Assembly (NCBI RefSeq): GCF_030552475.1
Contig: NZ_JAUPED010000015.1
Span: 18,127-82,126 of the forward strand
Direction of reading: 5' to 3'
DNA from: Mariniflexile sp. AS56
Lineage (GTDB): Bacteria; Bacteroidota; Bacteroidia; Flavobacteriales; Flavobacteriaceae
DNA length: 64,000 nucleotides
The notes beneath the pieces are model-generated. The model ran no database searches, had not been told where the DNA came from, and was given only the letters and a program-made list of their open reading frames with translations. Numbering within the stretch: position 1 is the first letter of the stretch; every line of letters begins with the position of its first letter. A program made the translations under genes and the position numbers. This document shows positions 42,002 through 53,285 of this stretch, in pieces.

Positions 42002-43330
42002 ATGGCAACTTTAGAAAAAGGAAGCAAAAAACTTCTTAATGCTTGGGCGTTTTACGATTGGGCAAATTCGGTTTATACCTTAACAATTGCTTCTTCTATA
42101 TTTCCACTTTTTTACTCTTCATTGTTTAAATCTAAAACGGAATTGGTTTCTGCTTTTGGCTTTGAAATGAAACAAACTGTGTTAATAGAAATAATAACAG
42201 CATTCACATTTTTGGTCGTAGCAATTTCTTCTCCTATATTATCTGGTATTTCTGATTATATAGGAAATAAAAAGAATTTCATGAAATTCTTTTGTTATTT
42301 AGGAGGCTTCGGCTGTGTTGGTCTGTATTTTTTTGATTTAAACTTCATTCATATAAGTATACTGTTCTATTTTATGGGACTAATAGGGTATTGGGGGAGT
42401 TTGGTGTTTTATAATTCCTATTTACCTGATATAGCATTTCCCGAACAACAGGATGGTATCAGTGCTAAAGGTTTTTCAATGGGATATATTGGAAGTGTTT
42501 TGTTATTAATACTAAATCTGGCTATGGTTATGAAACCTGAATGGTTTGGTTTTGATATTGGTTTAACGGAAGAAGATAAAAATACGGCTTCAATTAAGGC
42601 AATGAAAACTTCATTTATAACTGTAGGGATTTGGTGGGTTTTGTTTAGTCAATATTCATTTTATTGGTTGCCAAAAGGAACTTCAAAAGGGCATAAAGTG
42701 ACTAAAGCTGTCTTGTTTAATGGATTGAAAGAATTGAGAGGGGTTTGGAAACAATTGAAGCAAAATTCTCGGTTAAAGCGTTATTTGTATGCCTTTTTTG
42801 TTTTTAGTATGGCTGTACAAACAATTATGCTAATGGCTGTTTATTTTGGTGAAAAAGTAATTTTGTGGACATCTGAGGGAGAAAAAACAATTGGGTTAAT
42901 AGGTAGTATTTTAGTGATTCAGTTAGTCGCAATTTTAGGAGCTATTTTAACGTCAAGAGCATCATCGAAATTCGGGAATATAAATACGTTAATTGTAGTT
43001 AATTTTATCTGGATGTGTCTTTGTATATATGCTTATTTTATGGAAACTCCTTTTCAGTTTTATATAGCAGCAAGTATAGTTGGACTAGTAATGGGGGGTG
43101 TGCAGGCTCTAGGGCGCTCAACTTATTCAAAATTTTTGCCTGAAACAGATGATACAACATCGTATTTTAGTTTTTATGATGTTGCTGAAAAAATAGGTAT
43201 TGTAATTGGTATGATTATTTTTGCTATTGTAGATCATCACCGATCGATGCGAGATGCTATTTTATTCCTATTTGTTTTCTTTTTGATAGGCATCATTTTA
43301 TTATTCAGAGTGCCCAAAACGAATAATTAA
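42002..43330 (+). CDS. MFS transporter, UMF1/Atg22-like family
   Basis: The product has 442 residues with about 12 membrane helices. The N-terminus KKLLNAWAFYDWANSVYTLTI and the segment ALGRSTYSKFLPETDDTTSYFSFYDVAEKIG are hallmarks of the UMF1 (Atg22-like) family of major facilitators, which in yeast export amino acids from the vacuole; bacterial substrates are unknown. It starts directly after a hairpin with T run, so its mRNA either starts within this hairpin or depends on read-through. A terminator follows. Confidence 0.9.
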   Translation: MATLEKGSKKLLNAWAFYDWANSVYTLTIASSIFPLFYSSLFKSKTELVSAFGFEMKQTVLIEIITAFTFLVVAISSPILSGISDYIGNKKNFMKFFCYLGGFGCVGLYFFDLNFIHISILFYFMGLIGYWGSLVFYNSYLPDIAFPEQQDGISAKGFSMGYIGSVLLLILNLAMVMKPEWFGFDIGLTEEDKNTASIKAMKTSFITVGIWWVLFSQYSFYWLPKGTSKGHKVTKAVLFNGLKELRGVWKQLKQNSRLKRYLYAFFVFSMAVQTIMLMAVYFGEKVILWTSEGEKTIGLIGSILVIQLVAILGAILTSRASSKFGNINTLIVVNFIWMCLCIYAYFMETPFQFYIAASIVGLVMGGVQALGRSTYSKFLPETDDTTSYFSFYDVAEKIGIVIGMIIFAIVDHHRSMRDAILFLFVFFLIGIILLFRVPKTNN

Positions 43331-43371
43331 ACCTGAACTCTAACAAGTTTTAAGTAGAGTTCAGGTTTTAG
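43330..43371. terminator. Bidirectional terminator between the MFS gene and metE
   Basis: AACCTGAACTCTA (43330-43342) and TAGAGTTCAGGTT (43355-43367), a perfect 13-base stem ending in T. Confidence 0.88.
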
Positions 43372-43376
43372 AATAG

Positions 43377-45680
43377 TTAAACTAGTGTCAATTCTTTTTT
43401 TCTCAAGTTTGAAGCTGCTTTCACTAAATTCTTTAGAGCTTCTTTTGTTTCTGGCCAATCTCTGGTTTTTAAACCACAATCGGGGTTTACCCAAATATGT
43501 TGGTTGGGCAATACATTTTTAGCTTTGGTTAATAGGGCTTCAATTTCTTCTAAGGAAGGTACTCTTGGTGAGTGAATATCATAAACGCCGGGTCCAATTT
43601 CATTAGGGTATTTAAAGTTTACAAAAACATCTAATAATTCCATTTCAGATCGTGAAGTTTCAATGGTTATAACGTCAGCATCCATATCGGCAATACTCGA
43701 AATAATATCATTAAATTCAGAATAACACATGTGGGTATGTATTTGTGTTTCGTCTTTTACACCACTTGCCGAAATCCTAAAGGCCTTCACAGCCCAATTT
43801 AAGTAATGAAGCCATGCTTCTTTTCTTAAAGGTAAACCTTCTCGAATGGCAGGTTCGTCTATTTGAATTATTTTTAATCCGTTTTTTTCCAGATCTACAA
43901 CTTCATCTCTAATAGCTAAAGCAATTTGGTTACAGGTAGTTGCTCTGGGCTGGTCGTTTCTAACAAAAGACCATTGTAAAATAGTAACAGGCCCTGTTAA
44001 CATGCCTTTTACAGGTATGTTGGTTAAGCTTTGTGCGTAGGTAGACCATGCTAAGGTCATAGGGTTTTCGCGAGACACATCACCAAATAAAATAGGTGGT
44101 TTTACACAACGGCTCCCGTAGCTTTGTACCCAACCGAAATCGCTGAAGGCAAACCCGTTTAGTTTTTCTCCAAAATATTCAACCATATCGTTACGTTCAA
44201 ATTCACCATGAACAAGTACATCCAGACCAATTTTTTCTTGAAAACGAATGGAATCTTCTATTTCTTTAGCAATTAACGCATCATAAGCGTCTTGCGACAA
44301 TAATCCTTTTTTATATTTTAATCGCCAGCTTCTTACTTCTTTGGTTTGCGGAAAGGAGCCAATAGTTGTGGTGGGGTATAAAGGTAATTTTAACGCAGCT
44401 TTTTGAGTTGCCTGCCTAATTGAAAAACTATTTTCGCGATGGCTATCGGTTTCTTTAAGTTGCGAGATGCGTTCCTTTACGTTTTGGTTATGAATAAGTT
44501 TTGAGTTTTTTCGGGTGAGGTTAGCTAGTTTATTTTCTTCATAAAGGGACAAATGCGCCTCGTTATCTGAAGAAGATAGCGCTTGAAGGGTCGTTATTTC
44601 TTCCAACTTTTGTTTTGCAAAGGCGAGCCATTGTTTTATTTCAGCTTGTAAGTTAGTTTCCAAATCTAAATCATAAGGCACATGAAGTAGGGAACAAGAT
44701 GCAGAAATCCATAAGTTTTCTGGTTGGATGTGATGTGTCGCTTTTTGAATGATTTTTAAAGACGCTTCAAAATCGTTTTTCCAAATATTCCTTCCATCTA
44801 CAAGACCCAATGCTAATTTTGTTTTCTTGTTGTAATGTTTAGATTCTAAAATATCGTCTAGTTGCGATGGGCATCTAACTAAATCTAAATGCAAGGTGTC
44901 TACAGGAAGTTGTAATGCTGTTTCTAAATTTTCACCATAACAATCAAAATAATTGGCTAAATATACTTTTAACTTCGGAAACTTGGTATGAATGGTGCCG
45001 TAAGTCGTTTTTATTGCCTCACGTTCATTTTCTGAAAGGTTAAGGGCTAAACAAGGTTCGTCAAACTGAATGTATTCAACATCCAAAATTGTTAATTCTT
45101 CAATTATTTCAAAATAAACAGGAAGTAATTTATCTAGTAAATCGAGTCTATTAAAACCTGCTGTTTTTTCTTTACCTAATAATAAAAAAGTTACGGGACC
45201 AATTAATACGGGTTTGGTTTTAATACCTATAGCTAAGGCTTCTTTATATTCTTCTATAATTTTTCTAGAAAAGAATTCAAAACTCTGGTCTTTTTCAAAT
45301 TCAGGCACGATATAGTGGTAGTTGGTGTCAAACCATTTTGTCATTTCCATGGCAGTGACATCTAAATGCTCTTTTTGGTGACCTCTGGCCATAGCGAAAT
45401 ACAATTCAAGACTCTTAGTTTTATCAAAATTACTGTAACGTTTTGGGATGCATCCAAAAGTTAAGCAAGCATCTAATACTTGGTCGTATAAAGAAAAATC
45501 GTTTGATGGGATTAAATCAATTCCAAGTTCCTGTTGTTGGATCCAGTTTTGTTTTTTTAGTTCCGAAGCTGTTTTTAATAAGGTGTCTTGGTCAATTTTT
45601 CCAGACCAAAAGGCTTCATTGGCTTTTTTTAGTTCACGTTGGCTTCCAATTCTTGGGTACCCTAAAATGGTGGTTTTCAT
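43377..45680 (-). CDS. metE: Cobalamin-independent methionine synthase
   Basis: MetE moves the methyl group from 5-methyltetrahydropteroyl-triglutamate to homocysteine. The 767-residue product has both halves of the double barrel: N-terminal TTILGYPRIGSQRELKKA and C-terminal TTTIGSFPQTKEVRSWR. Zinc and homocysteine residues are visible in IHTHMCYSEF, ETSRSEMELL and NPDCGLKTRDW. The residue numbers are close to those of the E. coli enzyme. It diverges from an Lrp-type regulator, its likely controller. I see no SAM or cobalamin riboswitch in the 133-base intergenic region. Confidence 0.97.
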   Translation of the reverse strand: MKTTILGYPRIGSQRELKKANEAFWSGKIDQDTLLKTASELKKQNWIQQQELGIDLIPSNDFSLYDQVLDACLTFGCIPKRYSNFDKTKSLELYFAMARGHQKEHLDVTAMEMTKWFDTNYHYIVPEFEKDQSFEFFSRKIIEEYKEALAIGIKTKPVLIGPVTFLLLGKEKTAGFNRLDLLDKLLPVYFEIIEELTILDVEYIQFDEPCLALNLSENEREAIKTTYGTIHTKFPKLKVYLANYFDCYGENLETALQLPVDTLHLDLVRCPSQLDDILESKHYNKKTKLALGLVDGRNIWKNDFEASLKIIQKATHHIQPENLWISASCSLLHVPYDLDLETNLQAEIKQWLAFAKQKLEEITTLQALSSSDNEAHLSLYEENKLANLTRKNSKLIHNQNVKERISQLKETDSHRENSFSIRQATQKAALKLPLYPTTTIGSFPQTKEVRSWRLKYKKGLLSQDAYDALIAKEIEDSIRFQEKIGLDVLVHGEFERNDMVEYFGEKLNGFAFSDFGWVQSYGSRCVKPPILFGDVSRENPMTLAWSTYAQSLTNIPVKGMLTGPVTILQWSFVRNDQPRATTCNQIALAIRDEVVDLEKNGLKIIQIDEPAIREGLPLRKEAWLHYLNWAVKAFRISASGVKDETQIHTHMCYSEFNDIISSIADMDADVITIETSRSEMELLDVFVNFKYPNEIGPGVYDIHSPRVPSLEEIEALLTKAKNVLPNQHIWVNPDCGLKTRDWPETKEALKNLVKAASNLRKKELTLV

Positions 45681-45708
45681 AATGTATTTGTTAGATTTTA
45701 TAGCTGGT

Positions 45709-45716
45709 CAAAATTA
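45709..45716 (-). promoter_or_regulatory. -7 box (TAATTTTG) of metE
   Basis: Perfect TAnnTTTG on the minus strand, 28 bases before the metE ATG. The -33 region has no clear TTG. Confidence 0.45.
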
Positions 45717-45757
45717 TATTTAAAGAATAAAATATTATAATTACGGTGTTTATTTGG

Positions 45758-45775
45758 TGGTATTACCTAATTTTG
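45758..45775 (+). promoter_or_regulatory. Putative operator and -7 box of the Lrp gene
   Basis: GGTA-t-TACC (45758-45766), a perfect short palindrome, touches TAATTTTG (45768-45775), a perfect -7 box 38 bases before the Lrp start. An autoregulatory Lrp site here is inference. Confidence 0.35.
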
Positions 45776-45813
45776 AATTTAATTGTAGATTTATAATCTT
45801 TTAATTTGAAGAA

Positions 45814-46302
45814 ATGATACGCTCTATAGAAAATAATTCTGTGAATTTTTTAGATGAAATTGATATTCGCATCTTAAAATTGTTGCAAAGCAAGTCTAAT
45901 TTAACAACGAAGGAATTGGCGGCTAAAGTAAACCTATCAACAACGCCCGTTTTTGAACGGGTAAAAAAATTAGAAAAGGGTGGTTATATTAAAAATTATA
46001 TAGCAGTTTTAGATGCTGAAAAGTTGAATAGAGGCTTGATGGTTTTTTGCAATATTAGGTTGAAGGAACATACGCGAGAGATTGGGAACCAATTTGTTAA
46101 AGACATTCTTTCTTTAGAAGAAGTCACCGAATGTTATAATATTTCGGGCGATTATGATTTTTTTCTTAAAATCTTGGTGAGTGATATGAAATCGTACCAA
46201 AATTTTGTCTTGAATCACTTGGGGAGTTTACAAAATATAGGAAGTGCTCATAGCACATTTGTTATGGGAGAAATTAAAAACTCGTACGCCATTCCTATTT
46301 AA
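45814..46302 (+). CDS. Lrp/AsnC family transcriptional regulator
   Basis: The product has 162 residues: an AsnC-type helix-turn-helix (about 14-62, LDEIDIRILKLLQSKSNLTT ... STTPVFERVKKLEKGGYI) and a C-terminal RAM ligand-binding domain (about 75-155, with VTECYNISGDYDFFLKILVSDM). Members sense amino acids and form octamers. Its divergence from metE suggests that it controls methionine synthesis, perhaps in response to methionine or another amino acid. It is monocistronic, with a terminator after it. Confidence 0.93.
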   Translation: MIRSIENNSVNFLDEIDIRILKLLQSKSNLTTKELAAKVNLSTTPVFERVKKLEKGGYIKNYIAVLDAEKLNRGLMVFCNIRLKEHTREIGNQFVKDILSLEEVTECYNISGDYDFFLKILVSDMKSYQNFVLNHLGSLQNIGSAHSTFVMGEIKNSYAIPI

Positions 46303-46323
46303 AATTAGGTGACGTCTTGGCAT

Positions 46324-46359
46324 AAAAAAAACTCGAAAAGTTATTTTCGAGTTTTTTTT
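46324..46359. terminator. Bidirectional terminator between the Lrp gene and clpC
   Basis: Eight A, CTCGAAAA, loop GTTA, TTTTCGAG, eight T: a perfect 16-base stem. Confidence 0.93.
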
Positions 46360-46378
46360 ATTGTTTAGCAGTATTTTT

Positions 46379-48925
46379 TTAAGACTCTGCAGGTTTTTCA
46401 GCTTTCTCAATACTTATTTTAAGTTCTTGAGAAGCGTCGTCTAAATCGATATTAATACTATCACCAACGCCAATATGCGAGGTGATAATTTCTTCAGCTA
46501 AAGCATCTTCAACATATTTTTGAATCGCTCTTTTTAGAGGTCTTGCACCATATTGTTTATCGAAACCTTTGTCTGCAATATAATCTTTGGCCTTATCGCT
46601 AAGGTTTAAGTTATAGCCTAAATCTTTAATTCTTAAAAGAAGTTTACCTAATTCAATATCAATAATTTTATTGATGTCTTCTTTTTCTAAAGGATTAAAT
46701 ACAACCACATCGTCAATTCTATTTAAAAACTCTGGGGCGAACGATTTTTTCAAAGCATTTTCAATAACACTTTTAGCATTGGCATCTTCTTGTGCTTTCT
46801 GTGAAGCGGTTCCAAAACCAATTCCAGTACCAAAATCTTTAAGTTTACGAGCTCCAATATTAGAGGTCATAATGATGATGGTGTTTCTAAAATCTATTTT
46901 TCTTCCTAAACTATCGGTTAAATAGCCATCGTCAAGCACTTGAAGTAGCATGTTAAATACATCTGGATGTGCTTTTTCAATTTCATCTAATAGAATAACT
47001 GCATAGGGTTTGCGTCTCACTTTCTCAGTTAATTGCCCACCTTCTTCGTAACCAACGTATCCTGGAGGTGCTCCAACTAATCTAGAAATCGCGAATTTTT
47101 CCATGTATTCACTCATGTCTATTCGAATCAGTGAATCTTCACTGTCAAACAATTCACGAGACAACACCTTAGCTAACTGCGTTTTACCTACACCTGTTTG
47201 CCCTAAAAATATAAATGAACCAATGGGCTTGTTTGGGTCTTTAAGTCCAGCACGGTTACGTTGAATGGCTTTAACAACCTTAGCAACCGCTTCGTCTTGA
47301 CCAATAACTTTGCCTTTAATAAGAGTTGGTAGTTCGGCTAATTTATTGATTTCTGTTTGAGCAATTCTATTTACAGGAATGCCTGTCATCATAGAAACTA
47401 CATCGGCCACATTGTCTTCAGTTACAACTTCACGGTGTTGTTTGGTGTCTTCTTCCCATTTTTCTTGAGCAATTGCTAATTCTTTTTCAATGCGTTTTTC
47501 ATCATCTCTAAGCTTCGCAGCTTCCTCGTATTTTTGCTTTTTAACAACCGAATTTTTGGTTTCCTTTACGGTTTCCAGTTGTTTTTCAAGTTCTATAATT
47601 TGTTTAGGCACCTCAATATTCGTGATGTGAACGCGCGATCCAGCTTCATCTAAAGCGTCAATAGCTTTGTCTGGTAAGAAACGCTCTGTCATGTATCTAT
47701 TGGTTAATTTTACACAAGCTTCAATAGCTTCTGGTGTATAATCAACATTGTGATGCTCTTCGTATTTAGCTTTAATATTGTTAAGAATCTCAATAGTTTC
47801 TATAACCGTTGTAGGCTCTACAATTACTTTTTGAAAACGACGTTCTAAAGCGCCATCTTTTTCGATATATTGGCGGTATTCATCTAAAGTTGTAGCACCA
47901 ATACATTGTATTTCGCCACGAGCTAAAGCAGGTTTAAACATGTTAGAAGCGTCTAAACTTCCAGTGGCGCCACCAGCACCAACAATGGTGTGAATTTCAT
48001 CTATAAATAAAATAACATCGTCATTTTTTTCCAGTTCATTCATAACCGCTTTCATGCGCTCTTCAAACTGGCCACGGTATTTAGTTCCAGCAACTAAGCT
48101 TGCTAAATCTAAAGTCACAACACGTTTGCCAAAAAGAATTCGAGAGACTTTTCGTTTTACAATACGAAGTGCTAAACCCTCGGCGATGGCAGATTTGCCG
48201 ACACCTGGTTCTCCAATTAAAAGCGGATTGTTTTTCTTTCTTCTACTTAAAATTTGTGAAACACGTTCAATTTCTTTTTCTCTACCAACCACTGGGTCCA
48301 GTTTACCTTCTTCTGCCATGGCAGTTAAGTCGCGTCCAAAATTATCTAAAACAGGTGTTTTAGATTTTTTGTTCGTCTTGCTTGTTGGTGTACTAAAAAT
48401 GTCTTTAGAGCTATCGTCATCTGTATGTGAATCATCGTCCTGAAACGATTCTGCCTTTGGCTCGATATAGTCGTTGTCGTTTGTTATCATAAGTTTAAAT
48501 TGTTCTTTAACGTTGTCATAATCAACTTTTAGCTTATTTAAAAGCTTGGTAGTGGGGTCGTTCTCATTTCTTAATATACAAAGTAGTAAATGAGCTGTAT
48601 TTATAGAGGTACTTTGAAATAATTTGGCTTCTAAAAAGGTTGTTTTTAAAGCGCGTTCTGCCTGCCTAGTAAGGTGTAGGTTCTTTTTTTGGTTGGAAGC
48701 TACTGAAATACTTGGGTTTGCAGGGCTTAATATTTCTACTTTCCGTCTGAGATGGTTTAAATCTACATCCAAAGCATTTAAAATATTTATAGCCTTACCA
48801 TCGCCGTCACGTAAAAGTCCCAGCATTAAATGTTCGGTCCCGATAAAATCGTGGCCTAATCGAAGTGCTTCTTCTTTACTGTAAGCAATTACATCTTTTA
48901 CTCTTGGGGAAAAATTATCATCCAT
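46379..48925 (-). CDS. clpC: ATP-dependent Clp protease ATP-binding subunit ClpC
   Basis: ClpC is an AAA+ unfoldase that feeds proteins to ClpP. The 848-residue product has two N-terminal Clp repeats (about 5-145), an acidic linker, the first AAA domain with GEPGVGKS and the [11 protein letters not shown]alker B, a UVR-containing middle domain ([22 protein letters not shown] split), the second AAA domain with GQTGVGKT, and the ClpP-binding loop GIGFGT. The UVR-type middle domain marks ClpC rather than ClpA or ClpB. It is divergent from gyrA; no mcsAB/ctsR genes are near, as usual outside Firmicutes. Confidence 0.95.
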   Translation of the reverse strand: MDDNFSPRVKDVIAYSKEEALRLGHDFIGTEHLMLGLLRDGDGKAINILNALDVDLNHLRRKVEILSPANPSISVASNQKKNLHLTRQAERALKTTFLEAKLFQSTSINTAHLLLCILRNENDPTTKLLNKLKVDYDNVKEQFKLMITNDNDYIEPKAESFQDDDSHTDDDSSKDIFSTPTSKTNKKSKTPVLDNFGRDLTAMAEEGKLDPVVGREKEIERVSQILSRRKKNNPLLIGEPGVGKSAIAEGLALRIVKRKVSRILFGKRVVTLDLASLVAGTKYRGQFEERMKAVMNELEKNDDVILFIDEIHTIVGAGGATGSLDASNMFKPALARGEIQCIGATTLDEYRQYIEKDGALERRFQKVIVEPTTVIETIEILNNIKAKYEEHHNVDYTPEAIEACVKLTNRYMTERFLPDKAIDALDEAGSRVHITNIEVPKQIIELEKQLETVKETKNSVVKKQKYEEAAKLRDDEKRIEKELAIAQEKWEEDTKQHREVVTEDNVADVVSMMTGIPVNRIAQTEINKLAELPTLIKGKVIGQDEAVAKVVKAIQRNRAGLKDPNKPIGSFIFLGQTGVGKTQLAKVLSRELFDSEDSLIRIDMSEYMEKFAISRLVGAPPGYVGYEEGGQLTEKVRRKPYAVILLDEIEKAHPDVFNMLLQVLDDGYLTDSLGRKIDFRNTIIIMTSNIGARKLKDFGTGIGFGTASQKAQEDANAKSVIENALKKSFAPEFLNRIDDVVVFNPLEKEDINKIIDIELGKLLLRIKDLGYNLNLSDKAKDYIADKGFDKQYGARPLKRAIQKYVEDALAEEIITSHIGVGDSINIDLDDASQELKISIEKAEKPAES

Positions 48926-49184
48926 ATCAGTGTCCTTTCTGCATTAAAAATACTAAAACATTTTACTAAAGGCAAAAACTATACCCTAAAATGTGTGAAA
49001 GTTGCTAATTGACGAAAAAATCTTTATAAAATCAAAATTTTTGGCAGCATATTTATTAACGATTGAAGTATGACTTATTGTTAATAAAAAACATGAAAAA
49101 ATGGATTATTATGATGTATGGTGACTATTGAAATACGTATATTAGCATGTTTTGAAAAACTCATAAAACTTAATTAAATTATTT

Positions 49185-51767
49185 ATGGCAGAAGGAGAGA
49201 AATTGATCCCTATTAATATTGAAGATGAGATGAAAACGGCTTACATTGATTATTCAATGTCGGTCATCGTGTCACGTGCTTTACCAGATGTAAGAGATGG
49301 GTTAAAACCAGTTCATAGACGTGTACTTTTCGGTATGCACGAACTAGGTATTAGAGCAACAGGCGCACATAAAAAGTCGGCTAGAATAGTTGGAGAAGTT
49401 TTAGGTAAGTATCACCCACATGGCGATACATCGGTTTACGATGCTATGGTACGTATGGCTCAAGAATGGAGTTTGCGTTATATGTTAGTGGATGGCCAAG
49501 GTAACTTTGGTTCTATAGATGGTGATAGTCCAGCAGCAATGCGTTATACCGAGGCGCGTATGCGTAAAATATCGGAGGATATGTTGGCAGATATTGACAA
49601 GGAAACTGTCGATCATAAATTGAATTTTGATGATACCTTGCAAGAACCAACCGTACTACCAACCCGTATTCCTGGGCTTTTAGTCAATGGAGCTTCTGGT
49701 ATTGCAGTAGGTATGGCAACTAATATGCCACCTCACAATTTAACCGAGGTTGTTAATGGTACCATTGCTTATATTGAAGATAACGATATAGAAATAGACG
49801 AGTTAATAAAACACGTTAAAGCACCAGATTTTCCAACAGGAGGTACTATTTATGGGTACGATGGTGTTAAAGAAGCATTCCATACAGGTAGAGGTCGAAT
49901 TGTAATACGCGGAAAAGCTAATATTGAAGAAGTTCAAGGGCGTGAGTGTATTATTGTAAACGAAATACCTTACCAAGTTAATAAAGCAGAAATGATTAAA
50001 AAGACTGCAGACTTGGTAAACGAGAAAAAATTGGAAGGTATCGCGACTATTCGTGATGAGTCTGATAGAAATGGTATGCGTATTGTTTACGTTTTAAAAC
50101 GTGATGCTATACCAAACATCGTTCTTAATAAATTATACAAATACACGGCATTACAATCGTCGTTTAGTGTAAATAATATTGCGCTGGTAAAAGGGCGTCC
50201 ACAGCTTTTAAACTTAAAAGAGCTTATTCATTATTTTGTTGAGCATAGACATGAAGTTGTTGTAAGACGTACTACCTATGAATTGCGTAAAGCTGAAGAG
50301 CGTGCTCATATTTTAGAAGGATTAATTATTGCATCAGATAATATTGATGAAGTAATTGCCATTATTAGAGCGTCTTCAAATGCAGATGAAGCAAGAGAAA
50401 ATTTAATAAAACGTTTCGAACTTTCAGAAATTCAAGCACGAGCTATTGTAGAGATGCGTTTGCGTCAACTTACAGGCTTAGAGCAAGATAAATTACGTTC
50501 TGAATATGATGAGATCATGAAAACCATCATCGACTTAAAAGATATCTTAGAGAAGAAAGACCGTCGAATGCAAATCATTAAAGACGAGTTAGTTGTTGTA
50601 AGAGATAAATATGGTGATGAGCGTCGTTCTATAATTGAATATGCGGGTGGCGATTTAAGTATTGAAGACATGATTCCAGATGAAAAAGTAGTTATTACTA
50701 TTTCTCATGCAGGTTATATAAAGCGTACTTCATTATCAGAATACAAAACTCAAAATAGAGGTGGTGTTGGTCAAAAAGCATCTACCACTAGAAATGAAGA
50801 TTTCTTAGAGCATTTATTTGTTGGTACCAACCACCAATACATGTTATTCTTCACTCAAAAAGGAAAATGTTTCTGGATGCGTGTTTATGAAATTCCAGAA
50901 GGTAGTAAAACATCTAAAGGACGCGCCATTCAAAATTTAATAAATATCGAACAAGACGATACTGTTAAGGCGTTTATTTGTACACAAGATCTTAAAGATG
51001 AAGCGTATATAAACAGTCATTACGTTATTATGGCTACGAAACAAGGTCAAGTTAAAAAGACTTCTTTAGAGCAATATTCACGTCCAAGAACAAACGGTAT
51101 TAACGCCATTACTATTAAGGAAGACGATATTTTATTAGAAGCACGTTTAACAACTGGTGAAAGCCAAGTCATGTTAGCGCTTAAATCTGGTAAAGCCATT
51201 CGTTTTGAGGAAGCTAAAACACGCCCAATGGGTCGTAGTGCATCAGGAGTAAGAGGTATTACGCTTGCAGATGAAAACGATGAAGTAATTGGTATGGTAA
51301 CTATTGATAATCCTCAGGAGGAATCAGTATTAGTAGTTTCGGAAAATGGTTATGGTAAACGTACATATATTGATGATCCAGAAGATGGTGAGCCAGTTTA
51401 TAGAATTACCAACCGTGGTGGAAAAGGTGTAAAAACCATTTCTATTACAGAAAAAACAGGTAAATTAGTTGCTATTAAGAGCGTTACAGATAATGATGAT
51501 TTAATGATTATCAATAAATCTGGTATCGCCATTAGGTTAGATATTAAAAATTTAAGAGTGATGGGTAGAGCTACTCAAGGTGTTAAATTAATCAACCTTA
51601 AAAACAACGACTCTATTGCTGCGGTTGCAAAAGTGATGCATGATGAAGATGAAGTTGTAGAAATTGAAGAAGGTGAAGAAGGCGTGGAAGGTGCTGAAAA
51701 CACTGATGCTCCAGACGATGGCACAACTATTGATACTAACTTAGACGAAAATAACTCAGAAAATTAA
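49185..51767 (+). CDS. gyrA: DNA gyrase subunit A
   Basis: GyrA cuts and rejoins DNA during negative supercoiling. The 860-residue product has the breakage-reunion domain with catalytic Y121 ([10 protein letters not shown]), the quinolone region [17 protein letters not shown] with T82 and D86 (positions equal to E. coli S83 and D87), and a six-bladed C-terminal pinwheel. The GyrA box reads QNRGGVG instead of QRRGGKG. A strongly acidic tail (about 820-860) ends the protein. It is 16 bases upstream of a TPR protein gene, with which it is probably co-transcribed. Confidence 0.95.
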   Translation: MAEGEKLIPINIEDEMKTAYIDYSMSVIVSRALPDVRDGLKPVHRRVLFGMHELGIRATGAHKKSARIVGEVLGKYHPHGDTSVYDAMVRMAQEWSLRYMLVDGQGNFGSIDGDSPAAMRYTEARMRKISEDMLADIDKETVDHKLNFDDTLQEPTVLPTRIPGLLVNGASGIAVGMATNMPPHNLTEVVNGTIAYIEDNDIEIDELIKHVKAPDFPTGGTIYGYDGVKEAFHTGRGRIVIRGKANIEEVQGRECIIVNEIPYQVNKAEMIKKTADLVNEKKLEGIATIRDESDRNGMRIVYVLKRDAIPNIVLNKLYKYTALQSSFSVNNIALVKGRPQLLNLKELIHYFVEHRHEVVVRRTTYELRKAEERAHILEGLIIASDNIDEVIAIIRASSNADEARENLIKRFELSEIQARAIVEMRLRQLTGLEQDKLRSEYDEIMKTIIDLKDILEKKDRRMQIIKDELVVVRDKYGDERRSIIEYAGGDLSIEDMIPDEKVVITISHAGYIKRTSLSEYKTQNRGGVGQKASTTRNEDFLEHLFVGTNHQYMLFFTQKGKCFWMRVYEIPEGSKTSKGRAIQNLINIEQDDTVKAFICTQDLKDEAYINSHYVIMATKQGQVKKTSLEQYSRPRTNGINAITIKEDDILLEARLTTGESQVMLALKSGKAIRFEEAKTRPMGRSASGVRGITLADENDEVIGMVTIDNPQEESVLVVSENGYGKRTYIDDPEDGEPVYRITNRGGKGVKTISITEKTGKLVAIKSVTDNDDLMIINKSGIAIRLDIKNLRVMGRATQGVKLINLKNNDSIAAVAKVMHDEDEVVEIEEGEEGVEGAENTDAPDDGTTIDTNLDENNSEN

Positions 51768-51783
51768 ATTTAAAACTATTAAA

Positions 51784-53031
51784 ATGAAGAAACAGATTAT
51801 CATAGCTTTAGCATTGTCGGTTAGCGCATTTTCATTTTCACAAAAAAAGGAATTGAAAGCGGCAGAGAAAGCTCTTAAAGGAAATAATTATGCGGAAGCT
51901 AAAACAGCTTTAAAGGATGTAGAAGCTTTATTGCCTACTATAGACGATAAGTATAAAGCACAATATTACTATTTAAACGCCGAAGCTTTATATGCTAATG
52001 GTGCAGGCTCTATGAATGATATTGATGCCGCTTTAAAAAGTTTAGACAACGTAAAGGGAGATTATGCTTCTGAATCATCGGACTTAAAAGAGACTATGGT
52101 AAATGGTATCTTGAAAAAAGGTAACAAATCATATGAAGGTAAAGATTTTTCAACAGCTTCTAAGTATTTTGAAAAAGCATATAGACTAAGATCTAAAGAC
52201 ACCTTGTTTCTTTATTACGCAGCAGCAACTGCAGTGAATGTTCAAGAATATGACAGGGCTTTAACTTTATATGAAGAACTTAAAACAATCGGTTATACAG
52301 GTATTGAAAAACAATTTTTCGCTACTAATGTAGAAACTGGTGAAGAAGAAGTTTTAGATAAAGGCACGAGAGATTTATACGTTAAAGCTAAAAGCCACAG
52401 CAATCCTGGTGAGCGTATGACGGAATCTAAAAAACCTGAAATTGTTAAAAATGTAGCGCTTATCTACATTAGTGAGGGTGATGACGAAAAGGCATTAGGT
52501 GCTATGAAAGAGGCGAGAGCTGAAAGTCCTGATGACATTAACTTGATTTTATCTGAAGCTAATATCCATTATAAAATGGGTAATACGGATAAATTTAAGG
52601 CCTTATTAGAAAAAGCAACTCAAATGGATCCTAATAACCCAGAATTACAATATAATTTAGGTGTTATTGCTTCAGAATCTGGACAACCAGAAGATGCTAA
52701 GGCGTATTACGAAAAAACTATTTCTTTAAATCCTGAATACATTAATGCGTATATTAATTTAGCCGCTTTAATTCTATCGACAGAAGAAGTACTTATTAAA
52801 GAAATGAATGGTTTAGGAAGTTCTAAGAAAGACGATTTACGTTATGATGAACTAAGAGAGGCGCGTCAAAACTTATACAAAAGTGCGGTTCCTTACTTAA
52901 CGAAGGCATTAGAAATTGATGGTAAAAACGTAAGTGCTGCTAAAACATTAATGAATATTTATAGTATACTTGGTGAAACAGCTAAGCATAATGATATGAA
53001 AGCTAAGGTTGAAGCTCTAGAAGCGCAATAA
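51784..53031 (+). CDS. Exported tetratricopeptide repeat protein
   Basis: The product has 415 residues with a signal peptide (1-20, ending FSFSQ). At least five TPR-like helical pairs follow, the clearest at about 115-150 (FSTASKYFEKAYRLRSKDTLFLYYAAATA) and at 265-315 (NPELQYNLGVIASESGQPEDAKAYYEKTISLNPEYINAYINLAAL). TPR arrays mediate protein contacts; here they are in the periplasm. Being 16 bases after gyrA is a conserved flavobacterial arrangement as I remember, with no known functional link. Confidence 0.88.
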   Translation: MKKQIIIALALSVSAFSFSQKKELKAAEKALKGNNYAEAKTALKDVEALLPTIDDKYKAQYYYLNAEALYANGAGSMNDIDAALKSLDNVKGDYASESSDLKETMVNGILKKGNKSYEGKDFSTASKYFEKAYRLRSKDTLFLYYAAATAVNVQEYDRALTLYEELKTIGYTGIEKQFFATNVETGEEEVLDKGTRDLYVKAKSHSNPGERMTESKKPEIVKNVALIYISEGDDEKALGAMKEARAESPDDINLILSEANIHYKMGNTDKFKALLEKATQMDPNNPELQYNLGVIASESGQPEDAKAYYEKTISLNPEYINAYINLAALILSTEEVLIKEMNGLGSSKKDDLRYDELREARQNLYKSAVPYLTKALEIDGKNVSAAKTLMNIYSILGETAKHNDMKAKVEALEAQ

Positions 53032-53049
53032 AAAGCAATTAAAATGTAT

Positions 53050-53078
53050 AAAAAAAGCCGCAATTTGCGGCTTTTTTT
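53050..53078 (+). terminator. Terminator of the gyrA-TPR unit
   Basis: GCCGC and GCGGC (53057-53061 and 53067-53071) with flanking A and T runs. The 207 bases from here to the ZIP gene contain nothing I can name. Confidence 0.9.
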
Positions 53079-53285
53079 GTTCGTTATAGTTTGAGTGTAC
53101 TTTAGATGAAAACAACTTATTGTTGACCTTCTCAGTACAGTATTTTTAAGTTCTATTCTTGTTTTAGATATCACACTTCCTCATACAGTCTTTAATTTTG
53201 ACTAAGTTATGTCTTCTTGAAAAGCGGTGAATGCTATAATCAACCAATATGTAGGTATGGTTCATTTTAGTTCTAGTTTCAGCCC

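Noticed and set aside
45681..45813. SAM or cobalamin riboswitch before metE
   Set aside because: The region is only 133 bases, very AT-rich, and lacks the multi-helix core and B12-box-like sequence.
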